Shown here piece after piece: positions 17,499-25,919 of a stretch of DNA of 64,000 bases. The translations under genes were made by a program, and so were the position numbers. The notes under the pieces are model-generated. The model was not told the DNA's origin. It did no database searches and saw only the letters and a program-made list of their open reading frames with translations. The stretch comes from Desulfocurvus sp. GTDB lineage: Bacteria > Desulfobacterota > Desulfovibrionia > Desulfovibrionales > Desulfovibrionaceae. Location of the stretch: contig JAIMKR010000001.1 in NCBI GenBank assembly GCA_020692325.1, positions 52,704 to 116,703 on the forward strand. Reading direction: 5' to 3'. Within the stretch, counting starts at the first letter, position 1, and each line of letters opens with the position of its first letter.

Positions 17499-18146
17499 CG
17501 ATCTCCCGATCGGACATTCCCCCCTCCCCTTTTCGCGGTCCATGCAATCCCTACTCCATACGGATGATGGCAATTATCCCGACGGTGTTCAGACTCTCCG
17601 GCGACCAGCCACAAGCCTCGTCATTCGGATGCGTGAGGGCGGGGAAGCGCCCGCATTCCATGCTTGGTGCGGCTTCGAAAGGGCATTCACAACTCCCCCT
17701 TCCCTTTTCGAGAGGGACATTCTCAACCTTCATCGCATTCCCCGATTTCCACTCGTCATCAATGAGACCGCAAGGCTCCACTCCCAACGCCTTACCGCCA
17801 CACTTTTCCCCCCGTATTCCCCGGAAAATGCCGTCTGGAATCGTCATCAAATCCGGAGGAAAAACATGAAGCACTATTCCGCCCCAAGTTGAGTCGGGTA
17901 GTCCTCTTCGCCTCACGGAGTGCGCCGGACCGAGCGGCTCACCGCGCAGGCGCCCCCCCCCGTGGCATTTCCCCCCTTCCCGATTTCTCCCGCCCGATGC
18001 TTGACAAACGCGGGCGAATCCGGCTAGTTGCTTGCCGCGTTCGGAAGGCGGAAGTCCATGACGCGGCGGCCTCCCCCAAAAGTGGGAGAAAAGTGAAAAA
18101 AGACTTGCCAATCCGCCGCGGCTTGCCGTAAAGAATTCTTCCCTGC
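17499..18146. other. Intergenic region between tRNA-Sec and tRNA-Val
   Basis: About 650 nt with no gene I can support. It has pyrimidine-rich tracts on the plus strand (for example near 17520 and 17695). A very short frame MKHYSAPS at 17866-17892 is preceded by GGAGGA. The long open frames crossing this stretch on either strand also cross a tRNA or trmL and are rejected. Ends with the tRNA-Val promoter. Confidence 0.6.
18105..18134 (+). promoter_or_regulatory. Candidate promoter of tRNA-Val
   Basis: TTGCCA (18105-18110), 18-nt spacer, TAAAGA (18129-18134), ending 12 nt before the tRNA. The long spacer and imperfect -10 lower confidence. Confidence 0.4.
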
Positions 18147-18222
18147 GGGCGATTAACTCAGCGGTTAGAGTGCTACCTTCACACGGTAGAAGTCCCGTGT
18201 TCAAATCACGGATCGCCCACCA
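18147..18222 (+). tRNA. tRNA-Val (anticodon CAC)
   Basis: 76 nt with encoded CCA. Acceptor stem GGGCGAT/ATCGCCC (18147-18153, 18212-18218), D-arm with AGCGGTTAGA, anticodon arm CTACC-TTCACAC-GGTAG giving anticodon CAC, and T-arm CCGTGTTCAAATCACGG. Reads GTG valine codons. A terminator follows 11 nt later. Confidence 0.95.
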
Positions 18223-18233
18223 CCGGAAAAATC

Positions 18234-18258
18234 GGCCCCGACTCGTCGGGGCCTTTTT
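18234..18258 (+). terminator. Rho-independent terminator after tRNA-Val
   Basis: Perfect 8-bp stem GGCCCCGA/TCGGGGCC (18234-18241, 18246-18253) with loop CTCG, followed by TTTTT. Separates the tRNA from trmL. Confidence 0.9.
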
Positions 18259-18306
18259 CGTTTCAGCGCCCGCCACGAAAAGAACCGGGCCACGGGAGCG
18301 ACCCCC

Positions 18307-18765
18307 TTGCGCATTGTGCTTTTCCAACCGGAAATTCCACCCAACACCGGGAATATCGCCCGCCTGTGCGCGGCCACGAACACGCCCCTGCATCTCATCG
18401 AACCCCTTGGTTTCAAGCTGGACGACAAGCACCTCAAACGCGCGGGGCTGGATTACTGGCCCAGCGTCCGGCTCACCGTGCATCATGATTGGACCGCCTT
18501 CGCGGCCGCGTACCCCACGGCGCGCATCGTGCTCACCAGCGCGCGCGGCGGCGTGCCCCACACGCGCTTCCGCTTCACCGAGGACGACGCCATCGTCCTC
18601 GGCCCCGAGTCGCGCGGTTTGCCGGACTACCTCTTCCAGCTGCACGAGGCGCGCGTGCGCATTCCCGTGCTGCCGGCCGTGCGCAGCCTGAATCTCTCCA
18701 CCGCCGCCGGCATTCTGCTCTACGAGGCGCTGCGGCAAACCGGCGGAGTTGAACGGCTGCCATAA
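18307..18765 (+). CDS. trmL: tRNA (cytidine(34)-2'-O)-methyltransferase TrmL (SpoU family)
   Basis: 152 residues, the compact single-domain SPOUT size of TrmL/YibK. Methylates the ribose of the wobble nucleotide in tRNA-Leu isoacceptors. Motifs are PEIPPNTGNIARLC near the N-terminus, LGPESRGLPDYL in the middle and the knot-forming IPVLPAVRSLNLSTAAGILLYEAL. The start is TTG at 18307 with GGGAG eight nt upstream. Lies between the tRNA-Val terminator and the rfbB promoter. Confidence 0.93.
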   Translation: MRIVLFQPEIPPNTGNIARLCAATNTPLHLIEPLGFKLDDKHLKRAGLDYWPSVRLTVHHDWTAFAAAYPTARIVLTSARGGVPHTRFRFTEDDAIVLGPESRGLPDYLFQLHEARVRIPVLPAVRSLNLSTAAGILLYEALRQTGGVERLP

Positions 18766-18797
18766 GTGCCCCTCCATAGGAATCGACCGAACCGCCC

Positions 18798-18826
18798 TTG
18801 CGCGCGGCCCGGCCAACGGGTACTAG
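18798..18826 (+). promoter_or_regulatory. Candidate promoter of the rfbB operon
   Basis: TTGCGC (18798-18803), 17-nt spacer, TACTAG (18821-18826) followed by T. The expected start is about 30 nt before the rfbB ATG. Confidence 0.5.
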
Positions 18827-18860
18827 TCTCCCCATCAAAGATAACATGAAGGAGCCCTGC

Positions 18861-19880
18861 ATGCGCCTGCTCGTCACCGGAGGCTGCGGATTCATCGGAG
18901 CCAACTTTCTGTATGCCATGCGCCGCAACCACCCGGACTGGCGGCTCATCAATCTGGACAAACTGACCTACGCCGGCAATCCCGGCAGCCTGCGCGCCCT
19001 GGAGGCCGAGGCTGGCGACGCCTACGAGTTCGTCCACGGCGACATCTGCGACAAAGACCTCGTCACGTCCATTTTGACCGAGCGCGGCGTGGACGCCATC
19101 GTGAACTTCGCGGCGGAAAGCCACGTGGACCGCTCCATCGACGACCCCGCACCCTTTGTCACCACCAACGTTCTCGGCGCGCAAAACATCCTGGACTGCG
19201 CCCGCCGGGCCAAGGTCGGCCGCGTGGTGCACGTCTCCACCGACGAAGTCTATGGCAGCCTGGGCGCGTCCGGTCAGTTCCACGAGACCACGCCGATTTC
19301 GCCCAACAGCCCATATTCGGCCAGCAAGGCCGGGGCGGACATGATGGCCCGGGCCTACCACGAGACCTACGGCCAGGACGTTGTGGTGACACGCTGCTCC
19401 AACAACTACGGCCCCTACCAGTTCCCGGAGAAGCTCATTCCGCTCATGTTCACCAAGGCCACGGCGGGCGAGCCCCTGCCCGTCTACGGCGACGGGGAGA
19501 ACGTGCGCGACTGGATCTTCGTGGAGGACCACTGCCGCGGCGTGGAACTGGCCCTGCTCAAAGGCCACGCCGGCGCGGTGTACAATTTGGGTGGCGCGTC
19601 GGAGATGCGCAACATTGACGTGGTGCGCACCATCCTGCGTCTCACCGGGCAGGACGAGTCGCTTATCCGCTTCGTCGCCGACCGGCCTGGCCACGACAAG
19701 CGCTACGCCATGAACTTCGACTTGGCCGCGCGTGAACTCGGCTTCGCGCCGAGCGTCACCTTCGCCGAGGGCATGAAACGCACCGTCGCCTGGTATCAGG
19801 ACAACACGGCGTGGCTGGACGAGGTGCGCAGCGGGGCCTATCGCAACTTCATGGACCGCTGGTACAAGGAACGCGCATGA
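18861..19880 (+). CDS. rfbB: dTDP-glucose 4,6-dehydratase
   Basis: 339 residues. Converts dTDP-glucose to dTDP-4-keto-6-deoxyglucose, the second step to dTDP-rhamnose. Extended SDR features are the NAD motif GGCGFIG (residues 7-13), the catalytic T127-D-E in STDEVYG, and Y152-x3-K156 in YSASK. ATG 18861 was chosen because AAGGAG lies six nt upstream; an in-frame ATG 15 nt earlier would put the SD inside the coding region. Its TGA overlaps the next start (ATGA). Confidence 0.95.
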   Translation: MRLLVTGGCGFIGANFLYAMRRNHPDWRLINLDKLTYAGNPGSLRALEAEAGDAYEFVHGDICDKDLVTSILTERGVDAIVNFAAESHVDRSIDDPAPFVTTNVLGAQNILDCARRAKVGRVVHVSTDEVYGSLGASGQFHETTPISPNSPYSASKAGADMMARAYHETYGQDVVVTRCSNNYGPYQFPEKLIPLMFTKATAGEPLPVYGDGENVRDWIFVEDHCRGVELALLKGHAGAVYNLGGASEMRNIDVVRTILRLTGQDESLIRFVADRPGHDKRYAMNFDLAARELGFAPSVTFAEGMKRTVAWYQDNTAWLDEVRSGAYRNFMDRWYKERA

Positions 19881-20791
19881 GCCCGGAGAACCGCCTTCCG
19901 AAGATCGCCGTCATCCTCGGCGGCAAGAACGGAATGCTCGGCCGGGCCCTGACCACCGCCTTCGCCGCCGCCGGAGTGCGCGCGGTGCCCGCCTCGCACG
20001 CGGACGTGGACTATCTGGACGCCGACGCCCTGGACGACTTTCTGGAAGCCCAGCAGCCTGGCGACGACGAGGACACGGCGGACCTCTGCCTCGTCAACAC
20101 GGTGGCCTACACGCAGGTGGACCAGGCCGAGGATCAGCCCGAGGAGGCGTACAAGCTCAACGCTGCCCTGCCCGCCCAGCTCGGTGTGGTGGCGGCGGAG
20201 CGCGGGCACAAACTGGTGCACTTCTCCACGGACTTCGTCTTCGACGGCGCGAAGGGCGCGCCCTACGTCCCGACGGACGCCACGAACCCGCTCTCGGTCT
20301 ACGGCGCGAGCAAGCTGGCCGGCGAGGAGGCGCTACTCTCCCTCGACGTGCCGGGCCTGCTCATTCTGCGCACGGCCTGGCTCTTCGGTCCCGGCCGGAT
20401 GAACTTTCCGGCGAGGATGATCGAGCTGGCGGGCACGCGCGCCGAACTGAACGTGGTGGACGACCAGCACGGCTCGCCCACCAGCACCACCGATCTCGCG
20501 GCGCTCACCGTGGCGTTGGCCGAAAACGGCGCGTCCGGCCTGCTGCACGCGACCAACGCGGGCGAGGCCACTTGGCATGAACTCGCGGCCGAGACGATCC
20601 GCCTCGCCGAGCTGCCCTGCCGGGTGAACCCCATCCCCACCAGCGGCTTCCCAACCAAGGCCAAACGACCGCCCTGCTCTGTGCTGGACATCGCGCGGAC
20701 GGTTCAACTCGCCGGCTACACCCCCCGGCCCTGGCGCGAGGCGCTCGCGGAGTACGTGGCCGGTCTGCGGAACGAGTCGGGCGGGCGGTAG
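19877..20791 (+). CDS. rfbD: dTDP-4-dehydrorhamnose reductase
   Basis: 304 residues. RmlD family: N-terminal GGKNGMLG nucleotide-binding turn, STDFVFDG, and Y142-x3-K146 in YGASK with RTAWLFGPG following. It reduces the 4-keto sugar to dTDP-L-rhamnose. Translationally coupled to rfbB by an ATGA overlap. The partner genes rfbA and rfbC are not in the window. An insertion DDEDTAD at about residues 63-69 lengthens the loop before the NTVAYTQVDQAE motif. Confidence 0.92.
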   Translation: MSPENRLPKIAVILGGKNGMLGRALTTAFAAAGVRAVPASHADVDYLDADALDDFLEAQQPGDDEDTADLCLVNTVAYTQVDQAEDQPEEAYKLNAALPAQLGVVAAERGHKLVHFSTDFVFDGAKGAPYVPTDATNPLSVYGASKLAGEEALLSLDVPGLLILRTAWLFGPGRMNFPARMIELAGTRAELNVVDDQHGSPTSTTDLAALTVALAENGASGLLHATNAGEATWHELAAETIRLAELPCRVNPIPTSGFPTKAKRPPCSVLDIARTVQLAGYTPRPWREALAEYVAGLRNESGGR

Positions 20792-20825
20792 CGCCTTGCC
20801 AAAGCCCGGCGAGTGTGATTTGCCC

Positions 20826-21863
20826 ATGGCCATGCGGACGTTTTTCTTCCTTCCGCCAGTCCGGCGGGCCGCCGGCGGCGTCACCGTGCTGCGGCGCATG
20901 GCCGCCTTCCTGGCCCAGTCGGGGCGGAAGGCCTTCCTCGTCCCGCGCGAGGGCGACGGCGAAGGCTGGACGCCCAGCGAGGCCGAGGTGGACGCTCCCG
21001 TGGTCCCGTGGGGCAAGCTCGAACTTTCGCCCAACGATTTCTGGGTCGTGCCCGAGGGCTGGGTGAACGCCCTCACGCCCGGCCTGAACGCCCGGGCCCG
21101 CTGCCTCGTCTACGTGCAAAACTGGGCGTACCTGCTCTCCGCCCTGCCGGAGGGCGTGTCCTGGCGGGGCCTGCCCGTCGGATTCCTCGCCGTGTCCGAG
21201 CCGGTGGCGCGATACGTGGCCGCCACCACGGGGAGGACCGCTCCGGTGCTGCGGCCGGGCATCGACCTCGCGCTTTTCCGCGCGCCCAAAGCCAAACCGG
21301 ATGTCGCCGGCGGGCTGCGCATCGCCTGGATGCCGCGCAAGAACAAGGCCCTGGCGATACAGATACGGCAGACCTTCGAGCATCTCGCCCCCGATCTCGC
21401 CGCGCGAACGCACTGGCTGGAGATCGCCGTCATGACGGCGGGGCAGGTGGCGGAAACCCTGGCCTCGGCGCACGTTTTTCTGGTCACGGGCTTTCCCGAG
21501 GGCTGCCCGCTGCCACCGCTGGAGGCAATGGCCTGCGGCTGCCTGTGCGTGGGCTACATGGGCTTCGGAGGGGCGGACTACATGCGCCAGGCCCTGCCGC
21601 CACAGGCCGATCCCGCGCCCTTCGCCCCCTGGTGGGGGCTGCGGCCCGTTCCCTGGGGCGGCAACGGCCTGTGGAGCGCCGACGCGGACATCCTCGGCGC
21701 GGCGCTGCATCTGCAAACCGCCGCCCAGTGGCTCACCGCCGCCGAGCCGCCGCGAATTCTGTTCCAAACCCTGGCCCACGCCCGGATCACGGCCGCGTCC
21801 CACGGGCTCGACGCCCAGCGCGCAGCCGTGCTCGACGCCTGGACACGCCTGGAATCCGCCTGA
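20826..21863 (+). CDS. Glycosyltransferase (GT-B fold, GT4-like)
   Basis: 345 residues from ATG 20826; an ATG six nt later is equally possible. The N-terminal PPVRRAAGGVTVLRRMAAFLAQSGRKAF is the GT4 acceptor-side Gly-rich start. VLRPGIDLALFR marks the linker, and EGCPLPPLEAMACGCLCVGY is the C-terminal donor-binding E-x7-E-like signature of GT4 enzymes. Placed after rfbB-rfbD in the same operon, so a rhamnosyl or other surface-sugar transfer is plausible but not shown. Confidence 0.82.
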   Translation: MAMRTFFFLPPVRRAAGGVTVLRRMAAFLAQSGRKAFLVPREGDGEGWTPSEAEVDAPVVPWGKLELSPNDFWVVPEGWVNALTPGLNARARCLVYVQNWAYLLSALPEGVSWRGLPVGFLAVSEPVARYVAATTGRTAPVLRPGIDLALFRAPKAKPDVAGGLRIAWMPRKNKALAIQIRQTFEHLAPDLAARTHWLEIAVMTAGQVAETLASAHVFLVTGFPEGCPLPPLEAMACGCLCVGYMGFGGADYMRQALPPQADPAPFAPWWGLRPVPWGGNGLWSADADILGAALHLQTAAQWLTAAEPPRILFQTLAHARITAASHGLDAQRAAVLDAWTRLESA

Positions 21864-21881
21864 ACCATCACGAAGAGCATC

Positions 21882-22715
21882 ATGTCGAAAAAACACAAGC
21901 ACAACCGGCCGGAGCCGGAGACGTTGGGGCTGCCCGCCGGCGGCGTGGATTCCCACGCCCACGTGGATCTGGAGGACTTCGACGCCGACCGCGCGGAGAT
22001 CATTGACAAGGCCCACGCCTGCGGCGTTTCGCGCATCGGCAACGTGTTCCTGGGACCGCAGGCCTATCTGGACCACCGCGCCTACTTCACCGACCGACCC
22101 GAGTTTTTTTTCCTGCTGGGCATCCACCCCTGCAACGCCGACGAATGCACGCCCGCGGCCCTCGACGCCATGCGCCGCGCCTTCGACGACGACCCGCGCC
22201 TCAAAGCCGTGGGGGAGATCGGACTGGACTACTACTGGGAGGACCAGCCGCACGACTTGCAGGCCAGCGCTTTCCGCGCCCAGCTGGACTTGGCGCGCGA
22301 GCTGAACCTGCCGCCAGCCATCCACTGCCGCGACGCCTTCGACGACGGCCTCGCCCAGCTGCTCGACGCCGGGTTCTCCGGCCGCAAGCTGCTCTGGCAC
22401 TGCTTCGCCGGCGACGCCCGGCAGGCCGAGGCCATCCTCGAAAATGGCTGGACCGTGAGCATCCCCGGCCCTGTGTCCTATTCGGCCAACGCCGCCGCGC
22501 GCGAGGCCGTGGCGAACATTCCGCTTTCACGCATGTTGCTGGAGACGGACAGCCCCTACCTCGCGGCCGAGCCCTGGCGCGGCAAGCGCAACCACCCGGC
22601 GCTCGTGGGCTTCACCGCCCTGGCCGTGGCGGAGCTCAAAAAACTGCCCGTGGAGGAGGTCTGGACCACCACCGGGCAAAACGCCCGCGCCTTCTTCAAC
22701 CTGGAGGACATCTAG
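21882..22715 (+). CDS. TatD-family metal-dependent hydrolase
   Basis: 277 residues. TIM-barrel hydrolase with metal-binding H25-x-H27 in VDSHAHVDLEDF, the GEIGLDYYWE strand, IHCRDAF and the terminal LLETDSPYLAAEPWRGKRNHP segment typical of TatD/YcfH DNases. The N-terminus carries an extra basic stretch (MSKKHKHNRPEPE). It ends exactly where the thioesterase gene begins. Members act as 3'-5' DNases or D-aminoacyl hydrolases; the precise substrate is open. Confidence 0.92.
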   Translation: MSKKHKHNRPEPETLGLPAGGVDSHAHVDLEDFDADRAEIIDKAHACGVSRIGNVFLGPQAYLDHRAYFTDRPEFFFLLGIHPCNADECTPAALDAMRRAFDDDPRLKAVGEIGLDYYWEDQPHDLQASAFRAQLDLARELNLPPAIHCRDAFDDGLAQLLDAGFSGRKLLWHCFAGDARQAEAILENGWTVSIPGPVSYSANAAAREAVANIPLSRMLLETDSPYLAAEPWRGKRNHPALVGFTALAVAELKKLPVEEVWTTTGQNARAFFNLEDI

Positions 22716-23171
22716 ATGAACGCCCCGCATCCTTCCGACGCCGAGCTGGCCGACCGCTTCGCGCGGCTCAAAAAGTTCTTCAACAACCGCGACAGGTTCT
22801 GCAAGGGGTTAGGCATCCAGGTCACGGAGATCGGCCACGGCTGGGCCACCACCACCATGACCATCCGCGAGGAGCACCTCAACGGGGCCGACGTGGTGCA
22901 GGGCGGAGCCATCTTCTCCCTGGCCGATCTGGCCTTCGGCGCGGCCTCCAACTCCCACGGCTCGCTGGCGCTCGGCGTCAACACCACCATCGCCTACACC
23001 AAGGCCGCGCGCACGGGCACGCTCACCGCCCACGCGCGGGAGACGGCCAAGGCCGGCCCGCTGGCGACCTATGTCGTGGAGATCAAGGACGACGAGGGCG
23101 ACACCATCGCCACCTTCCAGGGCATGGCCTACCGCAAGCGCGACAAGCTCGACCTCTCGGCCTGGGGCTGA
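22716..23171 (+). CDS. PaaI-type hotdog thioesterase
   Basis: 151 residues with a single hotdog domain. The hallmark GGAIFSLADLAFGAASNS (about residues 68-85) carries the catalytic Asp/Ser region of the PaaI group. LNGADVVQGG precedes it. It hydrolyses acyl-CoA thioesters. ATG immediately follows the TatD stop, so the two are coupled. Converges with the SulP fusion gene, separated by 13 nt that contain a 6-bp inverted repeat CTGACC/GGTCAG. Confidence 0.88.
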   Translation: MNAPHPSDAELADRFARLKKFFNNRDRFCKGLGIQVTEIGHGWATTTMTIREEHLNGADVVQGGAIFSLADLAFGAASNSHGSLALGVNTTIAYTKAARTGTLTAHARETAKAGPLATYVVEIKDDEGDTIATFQGMAYRKRDKLDLSAWG

Positions 23172-23184
23172 CCCTTCCCGCCGG

Positions 23185-25836
23185 TCAGTCCTGCATGGCC
23201 CGGGTCTGGGCGTTGGCCTCGGCCACGCGCTCGGACAAAAAGGCGACCAGGAAACGGTTCACGGCCGAGGCCAGCTGCGGGGCCTTGCGCTGTATGAGCC
23301 GGAAGCGTTCGAGGGACAGTCTCCGCAGCACGCAGGGCTCCACGGCGATGACCGAGGCCGAGCGCGGCGCACTGGTGTACAGTCCCATCTCTCCGAACAC
23401 CGTGCCCGGCCCCATTTTCTTGAGCCGCAGCACCTTGCCGCCCGGCAGGGCAAGCTCCACGTGCACCTTGCCCGATTGCAGGAAGTACATGCTGTCCGAG
23501 GGATCGCCCTGGCGGATGATGACCTGCTTGGAGCGCACTTCCAGCCGCTCCAGGCATCCGAGCAGCGCCGGAACGAGCGCCGGCTCGGGGAACGTGTCGG
23601 CCAGCAGGCGTTCCAGCGTGTCGCAGCCGTCGACCCCGGGCAACAATTCGGCCAGCCCGCCGGAATCACCGGAAAGGCCACCCGCCTCGGCCAGAATGGC
23701 GTCCTCGCAGCGTTCCAGCGCATAGTCCAGATTGAGCGCCACGCGGCACACGCCGGCCTCGTCGCCCATGCGGTAGCCCAGGTCCTCCAGGTGCTCCTCC
23801 ATCTCCAGCGGCACACTGGTCAGATAGACGAGCAGCCCGCGCGAACGCGCCAGCGACTCCAGCCGCCTGAATCCGACGACCGCGTCCGATCCCAACCCCA
23901 TCACCGCACCAAAATCCAGCAGCACGTAACGCAGGGGGGCGTCCGCAGCCAGACGCTCGCGCACCCGCCGGACCACGCCGTAGAGCACGCCCAAAAACAG
24001 ATAGCCATGCAGGCGCAGAATCATGATGCCACCGCCACGCTCGCGCAGCACGCGCCGCTGTGCAGGCGAGCGCTCCACGTTGCTGCGGAGCAGGTCGCCG
24101 CTCCGCTCCTGCCGCACCCCGCCGCCATCCACCGCCCGGGAAAGGCTGAGCAGCACGCCCAGCCCAAGACCAAGGAACACGCCGAGCACCGGTCCAAGAA
24201 ACACGACGAACAGACAGGTCGCCCAGGCCGCGCGCAGGTCCTCCTTACGCGTGAGCGGATTGCGCGCGTCGCGCAGCATCCAGCCCACGGGCATGGCGAG
24301 CCCTATGGCCAGCAGCGCGCCCAGCGGCGCGAACACCGGCACATACTCCAGCGCGGGCGCGCCGAAACACAGCGCGGCGAGGCACAGAAGCCCGGCGAGG
24401 AATCCGGCCAGCGGTCCGCCGGCCCCCAGGCTCCGCAGCCCCAGACTGCCGGAGAGGGAAAGCGACGCGGGCATGGCCCCGGCGAGACCGGACAGCAGCG
24501 ACGCCGCGCCGACCAAGCGCATCCGCCCTCCGCCGTCGGCCTCGGCGTCGAGGGCTGCCTCGAGAATGGGTGTGCGCACGATGGAGGGCAGAATGGCCAC
24601 AGCCGCCACGGCGGCGAAATATTCCGCCCGGCCGGCCAGTGCCCCCCATTGCACGCGTGACAAGGTTCCGGGATCGAACAGGGCGAGCGGGATCGGTACG
24701 TCCGACAATTGCGGCAGGCGCGCGGCGGGACCGGTCAGCGCGGCCTGGAGCGGCGCGAGCGCGCCTGGCAGGTGGAACAGGCCCAGGGTGAGGCAATTCC
24801 AGCCGGCCACGGCCACAACAACAATGGCGAGCGGCCAGAAAAGGTTGCGAAAAAACATGTGCGCGACGAAGCACAACAGCCCCAGGGTCAGCGCCGGGGT
24901 CCACAGGGGCCACGTCCGCGCCAGGGCCGGACCGAGCTGATCCAGGGAGTCGAGCGGGATGGCCGCGAGTTCCGGGGAGGAAGCGAGCATGGCCGCGCCC
25001 CAGGCCTTGACGAGCAGCAGGCCGAAGCCGGCCATCATGCCGCCGAGAATCTCCACGGGCAGAAAACGCACACGCTCCGCGAGGCCGAAGCGAGAGAGCG
25101 CCATGCCGAGCAGCCCCGAAAGCAATGCGCACAGCGCCAAAGCGACCGAGAGCGTCGCCGCGACGTCCAGCTCGGTGGCGCGGCCGTCCAGGTCCAGCCC
25201 AAGGGCGGCGAGCAGCAGGAACACGCAGAGCACGGCGGAGGGTTCGGGCGCGCCCAGGGCCACGGGCGGACGCCCGCTCAGGGCGAACAGCAGGCAGCCG
25301 AGGACGGCGGGCGCAAGTAAAAGCGGCAGCGCATGCGCCGTGAGCCCCGCTGCGGGGGGCGCCGTTAGCGCGATCATGGACAGGGCGAGACAGACAAGAA
25401 GCATATGCGCGCCGGCAACCCCGCCGGCGAACAGGTTCACGACCGGGTTGCCGGCGAAGAACGCGCGCACGCGGCCTTGCTGAACAGCGTTCCCGGACGC
25501 AGCCAAGGCGATGTTTTCCGGTGCTGCTGCGGTCCGCCCGGCCGGGGACAGCGCCGAAGTCTCGGTTTCGTCGGTCACGAGATCGTCCAGGCGCACGTCG
25601 CCCACTTCGGGCTCGCGGTCTTTCGAAACAGCCGCCGGCGCGGGACCGACCAGACCGACGACGCCGCACTTGGGGCAACGGGCCCGCCGTCCGGCGAACG
25701 CCGCCCGCAAAGTCTGGACATGCCCGCACGACACGCAATGAAACGTCGCGCCGGTCGAAGCCGGTTTCTCCCCGTCCGTCACGCCCCCCCCGGGGGCGAC
25801 CGGAGCGGACGCCCCATGATTCTGCTCGTCGGACAC
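23185..25836 (-). CDS. Zinc ribbon-SulP-STAS-cyclic-nucleotide-binding fusion membrane protein
   Basis: 883 residues. Order: an N-terminal zinc ribbon with C34-x2-C37 and C54-x2-C57; a linker; and 10 to 12 hydrophobic helices of a SulP/benzoate-type transporter (about 120-570). A STAS domain (about 595-715, beginning IMILRLHGYLFLG) and a cyclic-nucleotide-binding domain (about 765-870, RQGDPSDSMYFLQSGKVHVEL...GTVFGEMGLYTSAPRSASV) follow. GTG 25836 was chosen because GGAGG is five nt upstream; an in-frame GTG at 25878 lacks an SD. Anion transport gated by a nucleotide is the simplest reading, but substrate is unknown. Transcribed alone. Confidence 0.85.
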   Translation of the reverse strand: MSDEQNHGASAPVAPGGGVTDGEKPASTGATFHCVSCGHVQTLRAAFAGRRARCPKCGVVGLVGPAPAAVSKDREPEVGDVRLDDLVTDETETSALSPAGRTAAAPENIALAASGNAVQQGRVRAFFAGNPVVNLFAGGVAGAHMLLVCLALSMIALTAPPAAGLTAHALPLLLAPAVLGCLLFALSGRPPVALGAPEPSAVLCVFLLLAALGLDLDGRATELDVAATLSVALALCALLSGLLGMALSRFGLAERVRFLPVEILGGMMAGFGLLLVKAWGAAMLASSPELAAIPLDSLDQLGPALARTWPLWTPALTLGLLCFVAHMFFRNLFWPLAIVVVAVAGWNCLTLGLFHLPGALAPLQAALTGPAARLPQLSDVPIPLALFDPGTLSRVQWGALAGRAEYFAAVAAVAILPSIVRTPILEAALDAEADGGGRMRLVGAASLLSGLAGAMPASLSLSGSLGLRSLGAGGPLAGFLAGLLCLAALCFGAPALEYVPVFAPLGALLAIGLAMPVGWMLRDARNPLTRKEDLRAAWATCLFVVFLGPVLGVFLGLGLGVLLSLSRAVDGGGVRQERSGDLLRSNVERSPAQRRVLRERGGGIMILRLHGYLFLGVLYGVVRRVRERLAADAPLRYVLLDFGAVMGLGSDAVVGFRRLESLARSRGLLVYLTSVPLEMEEHLEDLGYRMGDEAGVCRVALNLDYALERCEDAILAEAGGLSGDSGGLAELLPGVDGCDTLERLLADTFPEPALVPALLGCLERLEVRSKQVIIRQGDPSDSMYFLQSGKVHVELALPGGKVLRLKKMGPGTVFGEMGLYTSAPRSASVIAVEPCVLRRLSLERFRLIQRKAPQLASAVNRFLVAFLSERVAEANAQTRAMQD

Positions 25837-25919
25837 TTCGCCCTCCGTGCGTTTTCGCGGCTTTGGCCGCTTCTCCACTCATGACAGATTCGGCGGCGTT
25901 TCTCAAGGCCACCTGCGTG

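Noticed and set aside
17146-17892. Plus-strand open frame across tRNA-Sec
   Set aside because: It overlaps the complete tRNA-Sec and reads as shadow sequence.
17551-18816. Long minus-strand open frame (about 420 codons)
   Set aside because: It runs antisense through tRNA-Val, its terminator and trmL and has no family-like composition. The Cys-containing end near 17551-17860 looked protein-like but has no convincing start.
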